In this document: positions 6,296 to 16,400 of the stretch, one piece after another
How the letters are laid out: the number at the start of each line of letters is the position of its first letter
Numbering within the stretch: position 1 is the first letter of the stretch
Source: a virus
DNA: 22,238 nt
Direction: 5' to 3' (one strand)
Virus record (IMG/VR): IMGVR_UViG_3300030108_005755
Location: 1 to 22,238 of that record
Notes under the pieces: model-generated
What the model saw: only the letters and a program-made list of their open reading frames with translations
What the model was told of the DNA's origin: nothing
Database searches by the model: none
Translations under genes and position numbers: made by a program

Positions 6296-9085
6296 ATGGC
6301 TAAAAGAACCGTTAATTTAATCAACTTTGAAGGTGGGGTTAATAGAGATGCAGACCCACGAGATATTAGAGATAATGAATCTGCTATATTGTGGGGATGG
6401 AATGTTTCTGATAAAGGGGTTCTGCGTCTTGGCGGTGGACAGGCTGTACCAACTGAAGGTCCTACAAATAATGTAATAACCACAAATATAGATGAAGATA
6501 TGGCTGGTCATGGATTAGGTTATTTTACAGCAGATTATAGGTTATTAAATTTTGAACAAGAAAAAACAAATTTTATTTTCATGGCAGATAGCAATTCTAA
6601 AATACATGTACATCCATATGATGCAACAGGTGAAAATAGTTTTAATGAAAATTTAATAGAAGAATTTAGCTTAGGAACTGATACTAATCCAAAAGTTAAA
6701 TACTATACAGGTGATGATGGTATTAGAATATATGATGCAAAGTTTGAAAATAACAATAATACTAATAAAGTATTTTTACCTATACAATATGAATATTTAA
6801 GAAAAGCAAGGCAAATATCTACTGAAGGCAATGATTTATTAGAAGATTTTGAAGGAGATGAGGATATTCCTTCTGCAAGTGATTATGAAACTAATAGATG
6901 GATTTTACAAAATTCATTTATAGATACTAGCAATAATCTAGGGCATGCAGAATTAGACCCTGGAGAATCTATAATAGGAGATGGAACTTTTGATAGTGTA
7001 ACAAAAGAAAGTTATTTAGCAATATCTAGCGATGTAAATGCTCAACCTCCGACAGAAAATGATATGTTAAGTAAATTTAATTTTATGGCAAATTTTTTTC
7101 ATGTTCAACATTCTTTAATTAATGGAGGCACGGGTCTTGGAAATAAAGTATGGATTGGACATAGGGAAGTATTAGAAGATGGAAGTACTGTACCTATTGA
7201 TTCAGCATTACATAAAAACTGGAATGGATTTATTACTTATATCTATGATGAAAAACAAGAAACATCTCCTATTCCTCTTAGAAAGCATGGCGGACAAAAT
7301 GCTAATACATTAAAAGCTATAGATTTAACAGATGGAAATGCTGATAGGTTTATGATAGGATTTGCAATGATAGGAAAAGATTCATCTAAAGGAACTCAAG
7401 ATAGTTTTATTAATTCTTATACATATGCAGATTTGAAAACATGGAATCCTAGAATTACAGGAATATGTTTTTATATATCAGAAGTTACAGAAGGTAACAT
7501 TGTATCATCTGACAGAGAGTTGTTTTTAGTACATGAAATTAATTTATTAACAGGCAAAGTTAGAACTCCAGGTAGACCTGTTGAAGAGCAAATGAGTAAT
7601 TTATTATGGTCTAGTGAAAACTCTACATTTGCAACAGGATGGGATAACTATATAACACTATTACCTGGAGAAACATATCAATCTAGAATAGGCTATAATC
7701 CTTTTGGTAATTTTTATAAAAAATACAAAACTGCTACAGTATTAAATGGAAGAACATATATTGGAAATGTAGCAACATTAAAAGAAGATGGTAGTATTAA
7801 AAGAATATATAATGATAGAATTATACAAAGTCCTGTGGGTTCTTATGATGTATTTCCTGAAGAAAACTTAATTGATGTTGTTTATGATGGAGATGAAATA
7901 ATACACTTAGAAGGATTTTCAGATAGAATACTGCAATACAAAAGAAATAGTTTATATATTATAAATGTATCTCAAGACTTTGCTTTTATAGAGGGAACAT
8001 ATAAAGGATTAGGAGTTAGACATCATACACAGGTTTGCAAAACTCCAAATGGAATAGCTTGGATTAATGATGAAGGATGTCATTTTTATGATGGCAGACA
8101 AGTTGTAAATCTTATAAACACTAAAATAAAAAGAGGAAAACCTTTAGGAGCAGAATCTACAAATGCACAAAGACATAGTGCTCCATTTGATGCTTTATTT
8201 GATGATGAAGGTGATTATCAAGAATTTAATAAATGGCATGAATATTTAGGTTGGGCAGCATTTATGAACTCAGAGTTTGAAGATATGGTTGATGAAGCTG
8301 GTAATTTTCAAAAAAATTCTATGCCAAGCATAGGGTATGATGCAGCATCTAATAAGTTAATAATAATAAAAAGTTTAAATGATAGAGGTGTAGATAGATG
8401 TTCAGGTTGGGTATATGTTTATGATTTTGTAAATGCAGCTTGGACATTACATCCTGGAGCTTATGAACCTACTAGAGAAGATTTTGGCAAATCAAATTTT
8501 ATTACTAATTCTAAAAATGAATTAATATTATATAGTCGTGCTGTAAATGAAGATGCAAAGTTAAGCAAATGGACAGATTTTTACAATAATAGAGATTTTG
8601 TGCAAAATGACTCAGGAGAACATGAAATACTTTACAAAAGCAAAGATTATGATTTTGGAGAACCATCAACAAAGAAAAATGTTTATAAATTATATATAAC
8701 ATATAAAGCATTTAATGATACAAGAATTAAACCAATATTTTTAATAAATGGATATAAAGGTCAAAGAATGGCTTTATCTGGTGGGTTTTCATATAGAATA
8801 TTGAGTGGTAATGGACAGTTTGAATCTAATGATTATTTAAATGATAATGGATTTAAAAGTACAAGTGGTGAATGGAAAAGAGTTGAGCTTAAATTTACAC
8901 AACCATCAAAATTAAAAAATATATTTTCTTTTCAATTTGTTATGTATAATTCTAATCACTCACTTCCTATAACAATTTCAAATACTTCAAATAATGAATC
9001 TAGAAATATTACTGATGATAATTTTTCAGGAGACTTTAAAGTAAATGATATATCTATTGTATATAGATTTAAAGGTGGTAGATAA
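6296..9085 (+). CDS. Large beta-propeller-like tail hub/nozzle protein
   Basis: The protein has 929 residues. The N-terminus (residues 8-48: NFEGGVNRDADPRDIRDNES, then LRLGGG) carries the pattern seen at the start of podovirus tail tubular B, nozzle and stabilisation proteins: an Asn-Phe-x-Gly-Gly-x-Asn strand, a DNE(A/S) segment, then a turn with R-x-G-G. The rest is a long series of beta strands with many aromatic residues and glycine turns, consistent with a beta-propeller core plus additional jelly-roll-like parts at the C-terminus (about 790-929). It probably forms the distal tail tube through which DNA leaves, and it is followed by a fibre-like gene, as expected. No enzymatic motif is visible. 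The start abuts the previous stop, and ribosome access probably depends on coupling. Confidence 0.65.
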   Translation: MAKRTVNLINFEGGVNRDADPRDIRDNESAILWGWNVSDKGVLRLGGGQAVPTEGPTNNVITTNIDEDMAGHGLGYFTADYRLLNFEQEKTNFIFMADSNSKIHVHPYDATGENSFNENLIEEFSLGTDTNPKVKYYTGDDGIRIYDAKFENNNNTNKVFLPIQYEYLRKARQISTEGNDLLEDFEGDEDIPSASDYETNRWILQNSFIDTSNNLGHAELDPGESIIGDGTFDSVTKESYLAISSDVNAQPPTENDMLSKFNFMANFFHVQHSLINGGTGLGNKVWIGHREVLEDGSTVPIDSALHKNWNGFITYIYDEKQETSPIPLRKHGGQNANTLKAIDLTDGNADRFMIGFAMIGKDSSKGTQDSFINSYTYADLKTWNPRITGICFYISEVTEGNIVSSDRELFLVHEINLLTGKVRTPGRPVEEQMSNLLWSSENSTFATGWDNYITLLPGETYQSRIGYNPFGNFYKKYKTATVLNGRTYIGNVATLKEDGSIKRIYNDRIIQSPVGSYDVFPEENLIDVVYDGDEIIHLEGFSDRILQYKRNSLYIINVSQDFAFIEGTYKGLGVRHHTQVCKTPNGIAWINDEGCHFYDGRQVVNLINTKIKRGKPLGAESTNAQRHSAPFDALFDDEGDYQEFNKWHEYLGWAAFMNSEFEDMVDEAGNFQKNSMPSIGYDAASNKLIIIKSLNDRGVDRCSGWVYVYDFVNAAWTLHPGAYEPTREDFGKSNFITNSKNELILYSRAVNEDAKLSKWTDFYNNRDFVQNDSGEHEILYKSKDYDFGEPSTKKNVYKLYITYKAFNDTRIKPIFLINGYKGQRMALSGGFSYRILSGNGQFESNDYLNDNGFKSTSGEWKRVELKFTQPSKLKNIFSFQFVMYNSNHSLPITISNTSNNESRNITDDNFSGDFKVNDISIVYRFKGGR

Positions 9086-9534
9086 TGGATTCACGTTTTG
9101 AAAGAATATTAAATAAAACTAAAGGTTTTAGAGTTAATTTTTCACAAAAATCAAACTTAGATAATAGTGAGGGCGAAGAAGGTGAGTATCGTATAAATAA
9201 AGTAAATGGAGTTAGTAAATTATTTATTAAATTAAATAAAAAATGGGAGCCAATAACACCTGAAGGTAGTTTACAAAAAAACGGTTATGTAAAGTTCGGT
9301 AATGGGTTTCAAATTACATGGGGAGAAAATAGCACAGATAATGATAGTGAATATACAGTTAACTTTAGTAAATCATTTAATACTATGTGTGTAGGAGTTA
9401 TGATAAATAATCAAAAAGCAGATGCTCAGTACCCAATGTATGCTAAATCATTTGATACAAAAGGATTTAAAATAGATAGAAATAATAGTATAAATGGCTC
9501 TCAAACAATAAACTTTATAGCAATAGGATTTTAA
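9085..9534 (+). CDS. Tail fibre-tip-like protein (gp53-like C-terminal domain)
   Basis: The 149-residue protein has two parts. Residues 25-60 show a short pattern common in phage fibre and surface proteins (GEEGEYRI, then LFIKLNKKWEPI). Residues 65-149 match the layout of the gp53-like tail fibre C-terminal domain: NGYVKFGNGFQITWG, then a strand with TVNFSKSF, then a final GSQTINFIAIGF. These domains usually form trimeric tips that meet the host surface. It directly follows the tail hub gene (one-base overlap), which supports a role in host contact. At 149 residues it is short for a whole fibre, so it may cap or attach to another fibre protein. Confidence 0.65.
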   Translation: MDSRFERILNKTKGFRVNFSQKSNLDNSEGEEGEYRINKVNGVSKLFIKLNKKWEPITPEGSLQKNGYVKFGNGFQITWGENSTDNDSEYTVNFSKSFNTMCVGVMINNQKADAQYPMYAKSFDTKGFKIDRNNSINGSQTINFIAIGF

Positions 9535-9543
9535 GGAGTAAAT

Positions 9544-10983
9544 ATGGCAATAACAGGACCAAAATCAGACCAATCAATAGGATATGTATCTAATCAATTT
9601 AATGACAGATTAAGGCTATTATTAGCAGAATTGCAAAATACTATAGCAGAGGAGCAAAAAAAGAAAGAAGATATTACAGGTAGTATATTATTTACTTTGG
9701 GTGGATTAAAACAAATAAAAGACTATAGAGATGAGTTTTTAAAAGATAAATATGATGAAACTATATTTGCAGGTCAAGAAGGTGAAAAATTAATTAAAAA
9801 ATATGTTACTGCACCTCCAAAAGAACGAGAATTGTTTAAAGGAAAGTATTTACAAAGAGCTAAAGACTTTATATATGAACCTGATTTAGTTTTGAATCCT
9901 CAATTAAAAGATGCACCTTTGCCTTTAATAGAAGACAAAGAAGGAAATAAAGTAAAAAGAAATGAATTTCAAAGATTTGAATATTTAAAAAGTCAAGGTT
10001 TTAGCGATGATGAAGCAAGCAAAGCATTAGATGTAAATTTTGAACAAGATTTAAATAAAGCAAAAGAAATGAGAAAAAAAGCAAGAAATGATGCAGCAAT
10101 GATGCAATTAAAAGATATGAGTGATGTTTTTGATTCTGCGCAAGCAGAGTATGATGTTATAAAATATCAAGGCGATATTCCTAAAAAATCTAAAGGTGGT
10201 AAGCTAGTTGGTCCTTCGCATGCAGAGGGTGGTATATTAACACAAGTTGGTGACCAACCTATAGAAATGGAAGGTGGAGAATACGTTATAAGAAAATCAT
10301 CAGTAAAAAAATTAGAAAAATCAAATCCTGGATTATTAGCTAAATTAAACAAGACAGGTAAAATGCCTAAAAAAGCAAGTAATGGTGGACCTTTGGATGA
10401 TTATTTAGAGCAAGGAATAGGAGCATTTGGAGATATACAATCTTTAAGAGGTTCAACAGATACTTTGGGTACAGCAAGTTCGGGCTTATCATTAGGTAGT
10501 AGAGCATTTGATGTTGCTGGTAAAGGTAGTGCATCTCAAGCATTAGGTGGTGCATCACAAATATTAGGCGGTATAAGAGGATTAGATTCAACAGATGAGA
10601 CAGGAATAACACAAGCACAATCTGCTTTAGGAATTGCTCAAGGTGTAGAAAGTGTTGCAAGTACAGTTGCGCCAAAAGCAGTAGGAACAGCAACAGGAAC
10701 AGTATTGGGCAAAGCAGCACCTGTTTTAGGTATAGCATCAGGAGTTAAAGATGTATTAAATCCTGACACAACAGCAACACAAAAAATAGCAGGTGGTGCA
10801 GGAGCTGTAGCAGGCACAGCAACATTGGCAAGTGCAGCAGGAACAACAGCAGCAGCTAATTTTTATAATCCTATTGGATGGGTAGCAGGAGCTGTAGCTG
10901 CAGGTGCTACATTAGCAGGTATGATGGGTGTAGGTAGTAATCCTCAAAATATAAATGTAAAACCAACAAAGATTAATTTATGA
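9544..10983 (+). CDS. Internal/ejection-type virion protein with a conserved EGGE motif region
   Basis: The protein has 479 residues. The N-terminal 200 residues are helical and charged. Residues about 217-282 contain a motif region known from phage tail and internal proteins: KGGKLVGPSHAEGGI, then IEMEGGEYVIRKSS, then Lys/Gly-rich NKTGKMPKKASNGG. Residues about 290-479 are dominated by Gly, Ala, Ser and Thr with long apolar stretches, which could insert into or line a membrane channel. It starts the ejection block, with TAAGGAGT before the ATG. It probably travels in the virion and helps DNA entry. This is inferred from composition and neighbours, and the function of the EGGE region is not known to me. 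Confidence 0.55.
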   Translation: MAITGPKSDQSIGYVSNQFNDRLRLLLAELQNTIAEEQKKKEDITGSILFTLGGLKQIKDYRDEFLKDKYDETIFAGQEGEKLIKKYVTAPPKERELFKGKYLQRAKDFIYEPDLVLNPQLKDAPLPLIEDKEGNKVKRNEFQRFEYLKSQGFSDDEASKALDVNFEQDLNKAKEMRKKARNDAAMMQLKDMSDVFDSAQAEYDVIKYQGDIPKKSKGGKLVGPSHAEGGILTQVGDQPIEMEGGEYVIRKSSVKKLEKSNPGLLAKLNKTGKMPKKASNGGPLDDYLEQGIGAFGDIQSLRGSTDTLGTASSGLSLGSRAFDVAGKGSASQALGGASQILGGIRGLDSTDETGITQAQSALGIAQGVESVASTVAPKAVGTATGTVLGKAAPVLGIASGVKDVLNPDTTATQKIAGGAGAVAGTATLASAAGTTAAANFYNPIGWVAGAVAAGATLAGMMGVGSNPQNINVKPTKINL

Positions 10984-11426
10984 TAAGATATATACAAGAA
11001 AAAGATGTAGATGCTGTATTAAATTTAGGCAAAGAATTGCATGAAGAAAGTCCTATTTTTAATACATATAAGTGGGATGAAGAAAGAACAAGACAATTTA
11101 TATACAGTATTATATTTGATGAAAATCAATGTGGAGTTCTTGCATTTAATAAAAAATTAGATATAGTTGGAATGATTTTTGGATACGTAGACCAACATTA
11201 TTTTTCTAAAGACATATCGCTACAAGAACATTTTATATATGTTAAAAAAGAAAGCAGGGGTGGAAAAACTGTATTTAAAATGATAAATGAATGGGTTAAA
11301 TGGGGAATAGAAAAAGGTGCTAAAGATGTATGGGTATATTGTAATACAGGAATTGATTATGACAAAGCTAATAATTTTTTTAGAGGAATAGGATTTAAAG
11401 AGGTAGGAACACAGTTTAGGAGATAA
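10980..11426 (+). CDS. GNAT-family N-acetyltransferase
   Basis: The 148-residue protein has the full GNAT layout. It begins with an N-terminal strand and helix (IRYIQEKDVDAVLNLGKEL). The acetyl-CoA pyrophosphate loop lies at 91-105 (ESRGGKTVFKMINEW), after the strand HFIYVKK. The last motif is at 127-143 (YDKANNFFRGIGFKEVG), the usual N-A-x-x-F...G-F pattern. It should move an acetyl group from acetyl-CoA to an amine, but the substrate is unknown. It overlaps the previous gene by 4 bases (ATGA) and lies inside the ejection-protein block, so it is expressed late with them. It could modify a virion protein or a small molecule; neither can be shown here. Confidence 0.85.
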   Translation: MIRYIQEKDVDAVLNLGKELHEESPIFNTYKWDEERTRQFIYSIIFDENQCGVLAFNKKLDIVGMIFGYVDQHYFSKDISLQEHFIYVKKESRGGKTVFKMINEWVKWGIEKGAKDVWVYCNTGIDYDKANNFFRGIGFKEVGTQFRR

Positions 11427-11427
11427 T

Positions 11428-11949
11428 ATGGGAAAAGGTCAAACAAGAAATTTATTTTCACCAAGTAAGTGGAAAGCTGGAAAATATAAAGGTAGCGATG
11501 CTGAGCAAAGTGCTAAAGCTAATACAGCAGCATTAGCAAAAGAACAAGCTAATGAAGCATTGAAGCTTTTAAAAGAACAATATGATAGATTAGCTGCTCC
11601 TGATAGTATTGCAATGAAAGGATTAAATCTTCAACAGCAGAGCGATAGAATGGCATTTGAAGACCAAAGCAGAAAAATGTCTGCAGCCTTTGGTAGAACA
11701 GGTCTAGCAGGCTCAGGAACTCAAGATAGGGCTAGAAGAGATTTAGCAAATCAATTTAGGTCTAGACAAGCATTTACAAGAGAAAAAGCTATTGATGATA
11801 AACAATCACAATTAGATAGATTATCAGCAGAAATGCAAAATATTATATTTTCTACAAGAAGCACACTTGCAGGTCTTACAGGTGACCTTGGTGGCGAGTC
11901 TAGAGATTTTAATCCTGCTGGATTAACACAGTATGGAATAGAGGATTAG
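11428..11949 (+). CDS. Small internal virion protein, ejection block
   Basis: The 173-residue product is mostly helical, polar and rich in Ala, Gln, Arg and Ser, with no membrane segment. Residues about 83-100 (KMSAAFGRTGLAGSGTQDRA) form a Gly-rich hinge of the kind seen in small podovirus internal virion proteins, flanked by long amphipathic helices. In other phages such proteins line the ejection channel or act as scaffolds for the larger ones. It has AGGAGA before the ATG and is followed by two larger ejection-type genes, matching the usual order of small, medium and large. Sequence identity to a named protein cannot be claimed. Confidence 0.5.
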   Translation: MGKGQTRNLFSPSKWKAGKYKGSDAEQSAKANTAALAKEQANEALKLLKEQYDRLAAPDSIAMKGLNLQQQSDRMAFEDQSRKMSAAFGRTGLAGSGTQDRARRDLANQFRSRQAFTREKAIDDKQSQLDRLSAEMQNIIFSTRSTLAGLTGDLGGESRDFNPAGLTQYGIED

Positions 11950-11957
11950 GAGGAAAA

Positions 11958-13409
11958 ATGGATTGGAAAGGAGCAGCATTAGTATTACAACAATTAGGTG
12001 AGCTAAGAAAGCCATCTCAATTAGAAGTTGCCGAAAAACAATATGAACTAGAAGCTAAAGAAACAGAAGCTAAAAGAAGACATGAATTAGCATTAGCATC
12101 TTTAGAAGGAATACAAAGTAATATAGAAAATTTAGATAAATTATTAGTAGAAAAAGTTAAAGCTGGTAATGATATTGCAATAGGACTGTCATCTATTGGC
12201 AAAAAAGAAAACATATCAGGTAATGCAGCATCTTTAAATGAACAGCTATATAGTCAAGAGTTTGCAGATTATGAAGGAGCAAGAAAAAAATTAAACACCC
12301 AATATAATGATAAATATGACCAACTTAATGAGCAAATTCAAATAAATAATGCAGCAGGATTAGGTAAGCAATTTGTCGAAACAAATTATGAGCTTGGAGG
12401 TGAAAACTATTTTGATAGAGCGCAAATTAAAATAGATGATTATGGCAATATATCTTATGACTCTAATTTTAATGTAATTCCTGCAACAACTTTACGTAAT
12501 AATTTAAGTTATGAAGAAGCTAAATATGCAATACAATTAGCTGCTAATGAAAACTTTCAAGATGATATACAAAAACAAAGTTTTATAACAGGTGCTATGG
12601 CTTCTTTAAAACAACCTCAAATGAAAAAAGCAACTGATGCATTAGAAAAAGAATTTAAAAAAGATATTGATAGTGCATCTATATCTAAATTTCCAAAAGA
12701 TAGTCCTGAATTTAAACAAAAAGCTGCTGACGAAGTTGAAGAATTTCAAAATAAAAATATAGGTCTTCAAAAAGATATATATACATTATCATTTGAAGGT
12801 TCTGAAATTAATAATATTATTCAAGGAATAGGACTAACAACTAAGTATGAACCCTTAGGTAAGAAAAGGTTAGCTTTAACTGCAGATATAAAGAAAACAA
12901 ATATAAGACCTGATGCTATTAAATATAATTTAAGTCATAATTATTTTGTTTTACAGCCTGAGTTTAAAAATGATGGCACAGGTATAGAAAGCAAAAAATA
13001 CAATTTGACTCAAGATACATACAATAAATTAATTTATCTTTCACAAAGTGATGACACAGACACATATCAAAATGCACAAAGTGCTTTACAGTTATTTCAT
13101 ATAGCTATGTTTAAATATAGAGATTTTCTACAAAGAACTCCCGATGGATATCCAGTATTTTATATAGACAAAAAAGATGGTACTAAAAAAGACTCAGTAG
13201 AAGAATTTAGAAAATCAGGCACAGACTTTTATAGTCCTGAAGGTCTTGAATTGATATCTTATCAAATAAATCAAATGTTAAACTATTATAAAGATGATAT
13301 AGAAGAAAATTTTTCAAAAAAAATAAAAAACTATAAAGATAGTAGCCCCTATCCAATAAATAGAGCAGCACAAAAATTTATAGGTATGTTTTCTAATGAA
13401 GGAGATTAA
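11958..13409 (+). CDS. Medium-sized internal virion (ejection) protein
   Basis: The 483-residue protein begins with a long charged coiled-coil (about residues 16-70: EVAEKQYELEAKETEAKRRH and on). A helical body with many Lys, Asp and Gln follows. No signal peptide, membrane segment or catalytic motif is seen. It lies between the small and the giant ejection-type genes, and the ribosome site AGGAGG is strong. This order is the one found for internal core proteins of T7-like and other podoviruses. The role is therefore inferred from position and helical character. The stop abuts the next ATG. Confidence 0.5.
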   Translation: MDWKGAALVLQQLGELRKPSQLEVAEKQYELEAKETEAKRRHELALASLEGIQSNIENLDKLLVEKVKAGNDIAIGLSSIGKKENISGNAASLNEQLYSQEFADYEGARKKLNTQYNDKYDQLNEQIQINNAAGLGKQFVETNYELGGENYFDRAQIKIDDYGNISYDSNFNVIPATTLRNNLSYEEAKYAIQLAANENFQDDIQKQSFITGAMASLKQPQMKKATDALEKEFKKDIDSASISKFPKDSPEFKQKAADEVEEFQNKNIGLQKDIYTLSFEGSEINNIIQGIGLTTKYEPLGKKRLALTADIKKTNIRPDAIKYNLSHNYFVLQPEFKNDGTGIESKKYNLTQDTYNKLIYLSQSDDTDTYQNAQSALQLFHIAMFKYRDFLQRTPDGYPVFYIDKKDGTKKDSVEEFRKSGTDFYSPEGLELISYQINQMLNYYKDDIEENFSKKIKNYKDSSPYPINRAAQKFIGMFSNEGD

Positions 13410-16400
13410 ATGTCAAATTTGATGGAATTTAGTCCAAATGCATTAAAAAAAGAAGAATCTTTAAATAATGCTAAAAAACAAAAAGTTATAAAACAATCTA
13501 ATTTTTCAGCTGGTCCTTTAGCAATGTTTAGTCCAGGTGTTGAAAAAGAAAATGTTGAAGAAAATGTAATTAATCCTTCTAAAAAATCAAATGACAGATT
13601 TCCAATAACAGTTGCAGAATTTGCTAGAATATATGCTCCTAAAGATGATAAGAATGACCCCGAAAAATATGCATCTGATTTAGTATCTTTAATAAATAAA
13701 AATTACAATCTTAATATAGATACAACTAGCAATATATTTGATATAGATACAGACAAATTAGTTCAAACTATTCCTACTTTAGAAGGATTTAATCAAAGCG
13801 AGGAATACAATTTAGAAAAATTTAACAAACCTCAAAACTTATCTCAAGAATTTAACAATCCTGGAATGTTAAAATTTAGAAATCAAGACAACTCATCCCC
13901 TGCAAGAGAAGTTAGAACTTTAGATACTAATAAACTTTTATATGAACAAGGTGAATTTGCTAAATTTGATACAATAGAAGATGGATATAGAGCTCTTGAA
14001 AAAGACATAATGTTAAAGCAAAAAAGGGCAAAAATACAGAAACTACATGATGAGGCTGTTAAGTTAGGTTTAGAAGATACAGTACAAGCTAATATTATGT
14101 CATTAGTATCTCAAGAAGATTCAATAAGACAAGAGCCTGTGTCTGCATCAGTAGCACCACAAGGATTTTTAGCAATGACTGCAAGAGAAGGAGAAAGTTT
14201 TGTTCGTATACAGCTAAGAAATGCTTTAGGTAGTGTTTATGAAGCAGCAGGAACAACTAATCCAAGAGATGCATTTTATAAAGATGTAAGAGATAAAGAT
14301 GGTAATAAAATATATTCTGAATCTGCTATAAGAGATGATATAGCACCAACTTCATTTAAAAGACAAGACAGAACTACAATAGAAGAGTTTGTTCCTGAAA
14401 TAACTGTAGAAGAAGCTAGAAGAAGAACAAGAGAAAATGAAACATTTAAATATGGATTAGCTATGCGACAAAAAGCACAGCAAATATACAAAGATACTCC
14501 TCGATTGCAAATGCCTGAAAATATGGTAGAATTAGAAGGTATTGGAATGATTTTAGAGCCACAATTTTGGGCATCTCTTATTGGTCAACAAATACCTCAA
14601 ATGATTTTAACAACAGGTGTAGGTTTTGCTACAAGTCTTGCATCAGGTGGTAATATAGTTGCAGGTACAGCAGCAGCTATGGCAACAACAGGTATATTAG
14701 AAGGTGGTTTAGCATATGATGAAGCGAGAAAATATGGATTAGAGCCTGATGAAGCAGATGATGTTCTTATGACTGTTGGAATGTTTAATGCATTAATTGA
14801 AAGTGCGCCTTCAGGAATGTTATTAAAAAAATTAGGTATAGGAAAAGGTTTAGAAAAAGAATTTGTTAGAAAATTAATTGAAAAAGGAGTAACAAAAGAA
14901 ACATTAAAAGAAGGATTTGCACAAGGTGTAACAGAGGCTGCAACAGAAACTTTACAAGAATTTGTAAATATACAAGCAGAATTAAAATATTTGGATGAAA
15001 ATGATTTACCTTTACCAAAAGATATATCAAATAGATTATTGCAAAGTGGATTAAGTGGATTTTTTGTAGGTGATTTGTTAGGAACATATGCCTCTTTTAG
15101 GAATATTAAAAAAGAAATACAAAATATACAAACATTTGATTTGGTTGTTAATGCATTAGAGAACAATACTTTAAATGAACTAGATAGCAAAACAGCACTT
15201 GCAGGATATATTCAATTAACAGATGAACAAAAGAAACAATATAAAATAACAGATGAACAATTTTTAAAAACTATAGGCAAAGAAAATATTGAAAAAGCAA
15301 ATACTGAAATTAAAAATGATTTAAGAGAAAAAAGAGGAATAGATAAAGATTCACCTGTAGGACCTATGGTTCAAATAGAAGATGGTAGTTATATAAATGT
15401 AGAAGACGTTATAGATGCAAAAAAAGATAAAATTATAAATAGTGACATTCAAGACAAAGATGTTGAAGATTTTGATAAAAATACAGATACTGAAGCTAAA
15501 AGATTATTTTCATCATCTGACTTAGATTTAATTGATAATTATAATGGAACAATAATAGAAGGCAATAATATAACCAGCCAAGTTCTTGAGGCAGAAATAG
15601 GCAAAGAGTTTACTATAAATAACAAAAAATACGAGCTAATTAAAACAGAAAATGATTACGTTGTAAAACCTGTTCAAGAGAAGAAAGATAAAAGAACAAA
15701 TCAGGAACAACTTGAATCTTCTAGAAGAGAGGTTCTAATAACTAGAGAGGAAAATGCAAAATATAACATAAAACTTTTTGAAGCAAATACTCCTAGTGTT
15801 AGGAATAAACAGATTGATAGTAAAATAGTATCTGAGCTTAAAGATATATCAAAAGAATTAAATTTGCCAATAGTTAAAAAAGGCAAAAGACTTAACAAGA
15901 ATGAGCTAAGAAATCAAATCAAAGAATTTTATGATAAAAAAGAACAAGATGTTGCTCAAAAAGAAACTGTAGAGGAAGCTCCAAAAGTTAAAAAAGATTT
16001 TGAAAAAACAACTAAAGTAGAGTCTAAGCCTAAAGAAGCTCCTGCAATAAATGACCCTGAAAAATTAAAATCTTTGCTAAAAGATGAATCAGTTGCTGAA
16101 TCTTTGTTAAGCAACGTAGAAGCAATAGATTATAAAACATTAGTGCAAGCAGCAAAAGGATTAAATCCTGTTTCAAGAAGTAAATTTGATTTATTTCAAG
16201 CTATTAGAAGAAATGTTCAGAAAAAAGATGTTCCTGAACAAAAAGGTCCTGAAGAACAAATTCGTAAAAATAAAAAAACAAGCAAGGAAAAAGTAGACCC
16301 TGTGCGAGAATTAGAAACAACACTATCTAATGAAGATAGTGTGCAAAAATTAATGGAAAATCCTGCAGAAAGAAGAAATATTCCTGCAAAAGTAGTAAAA

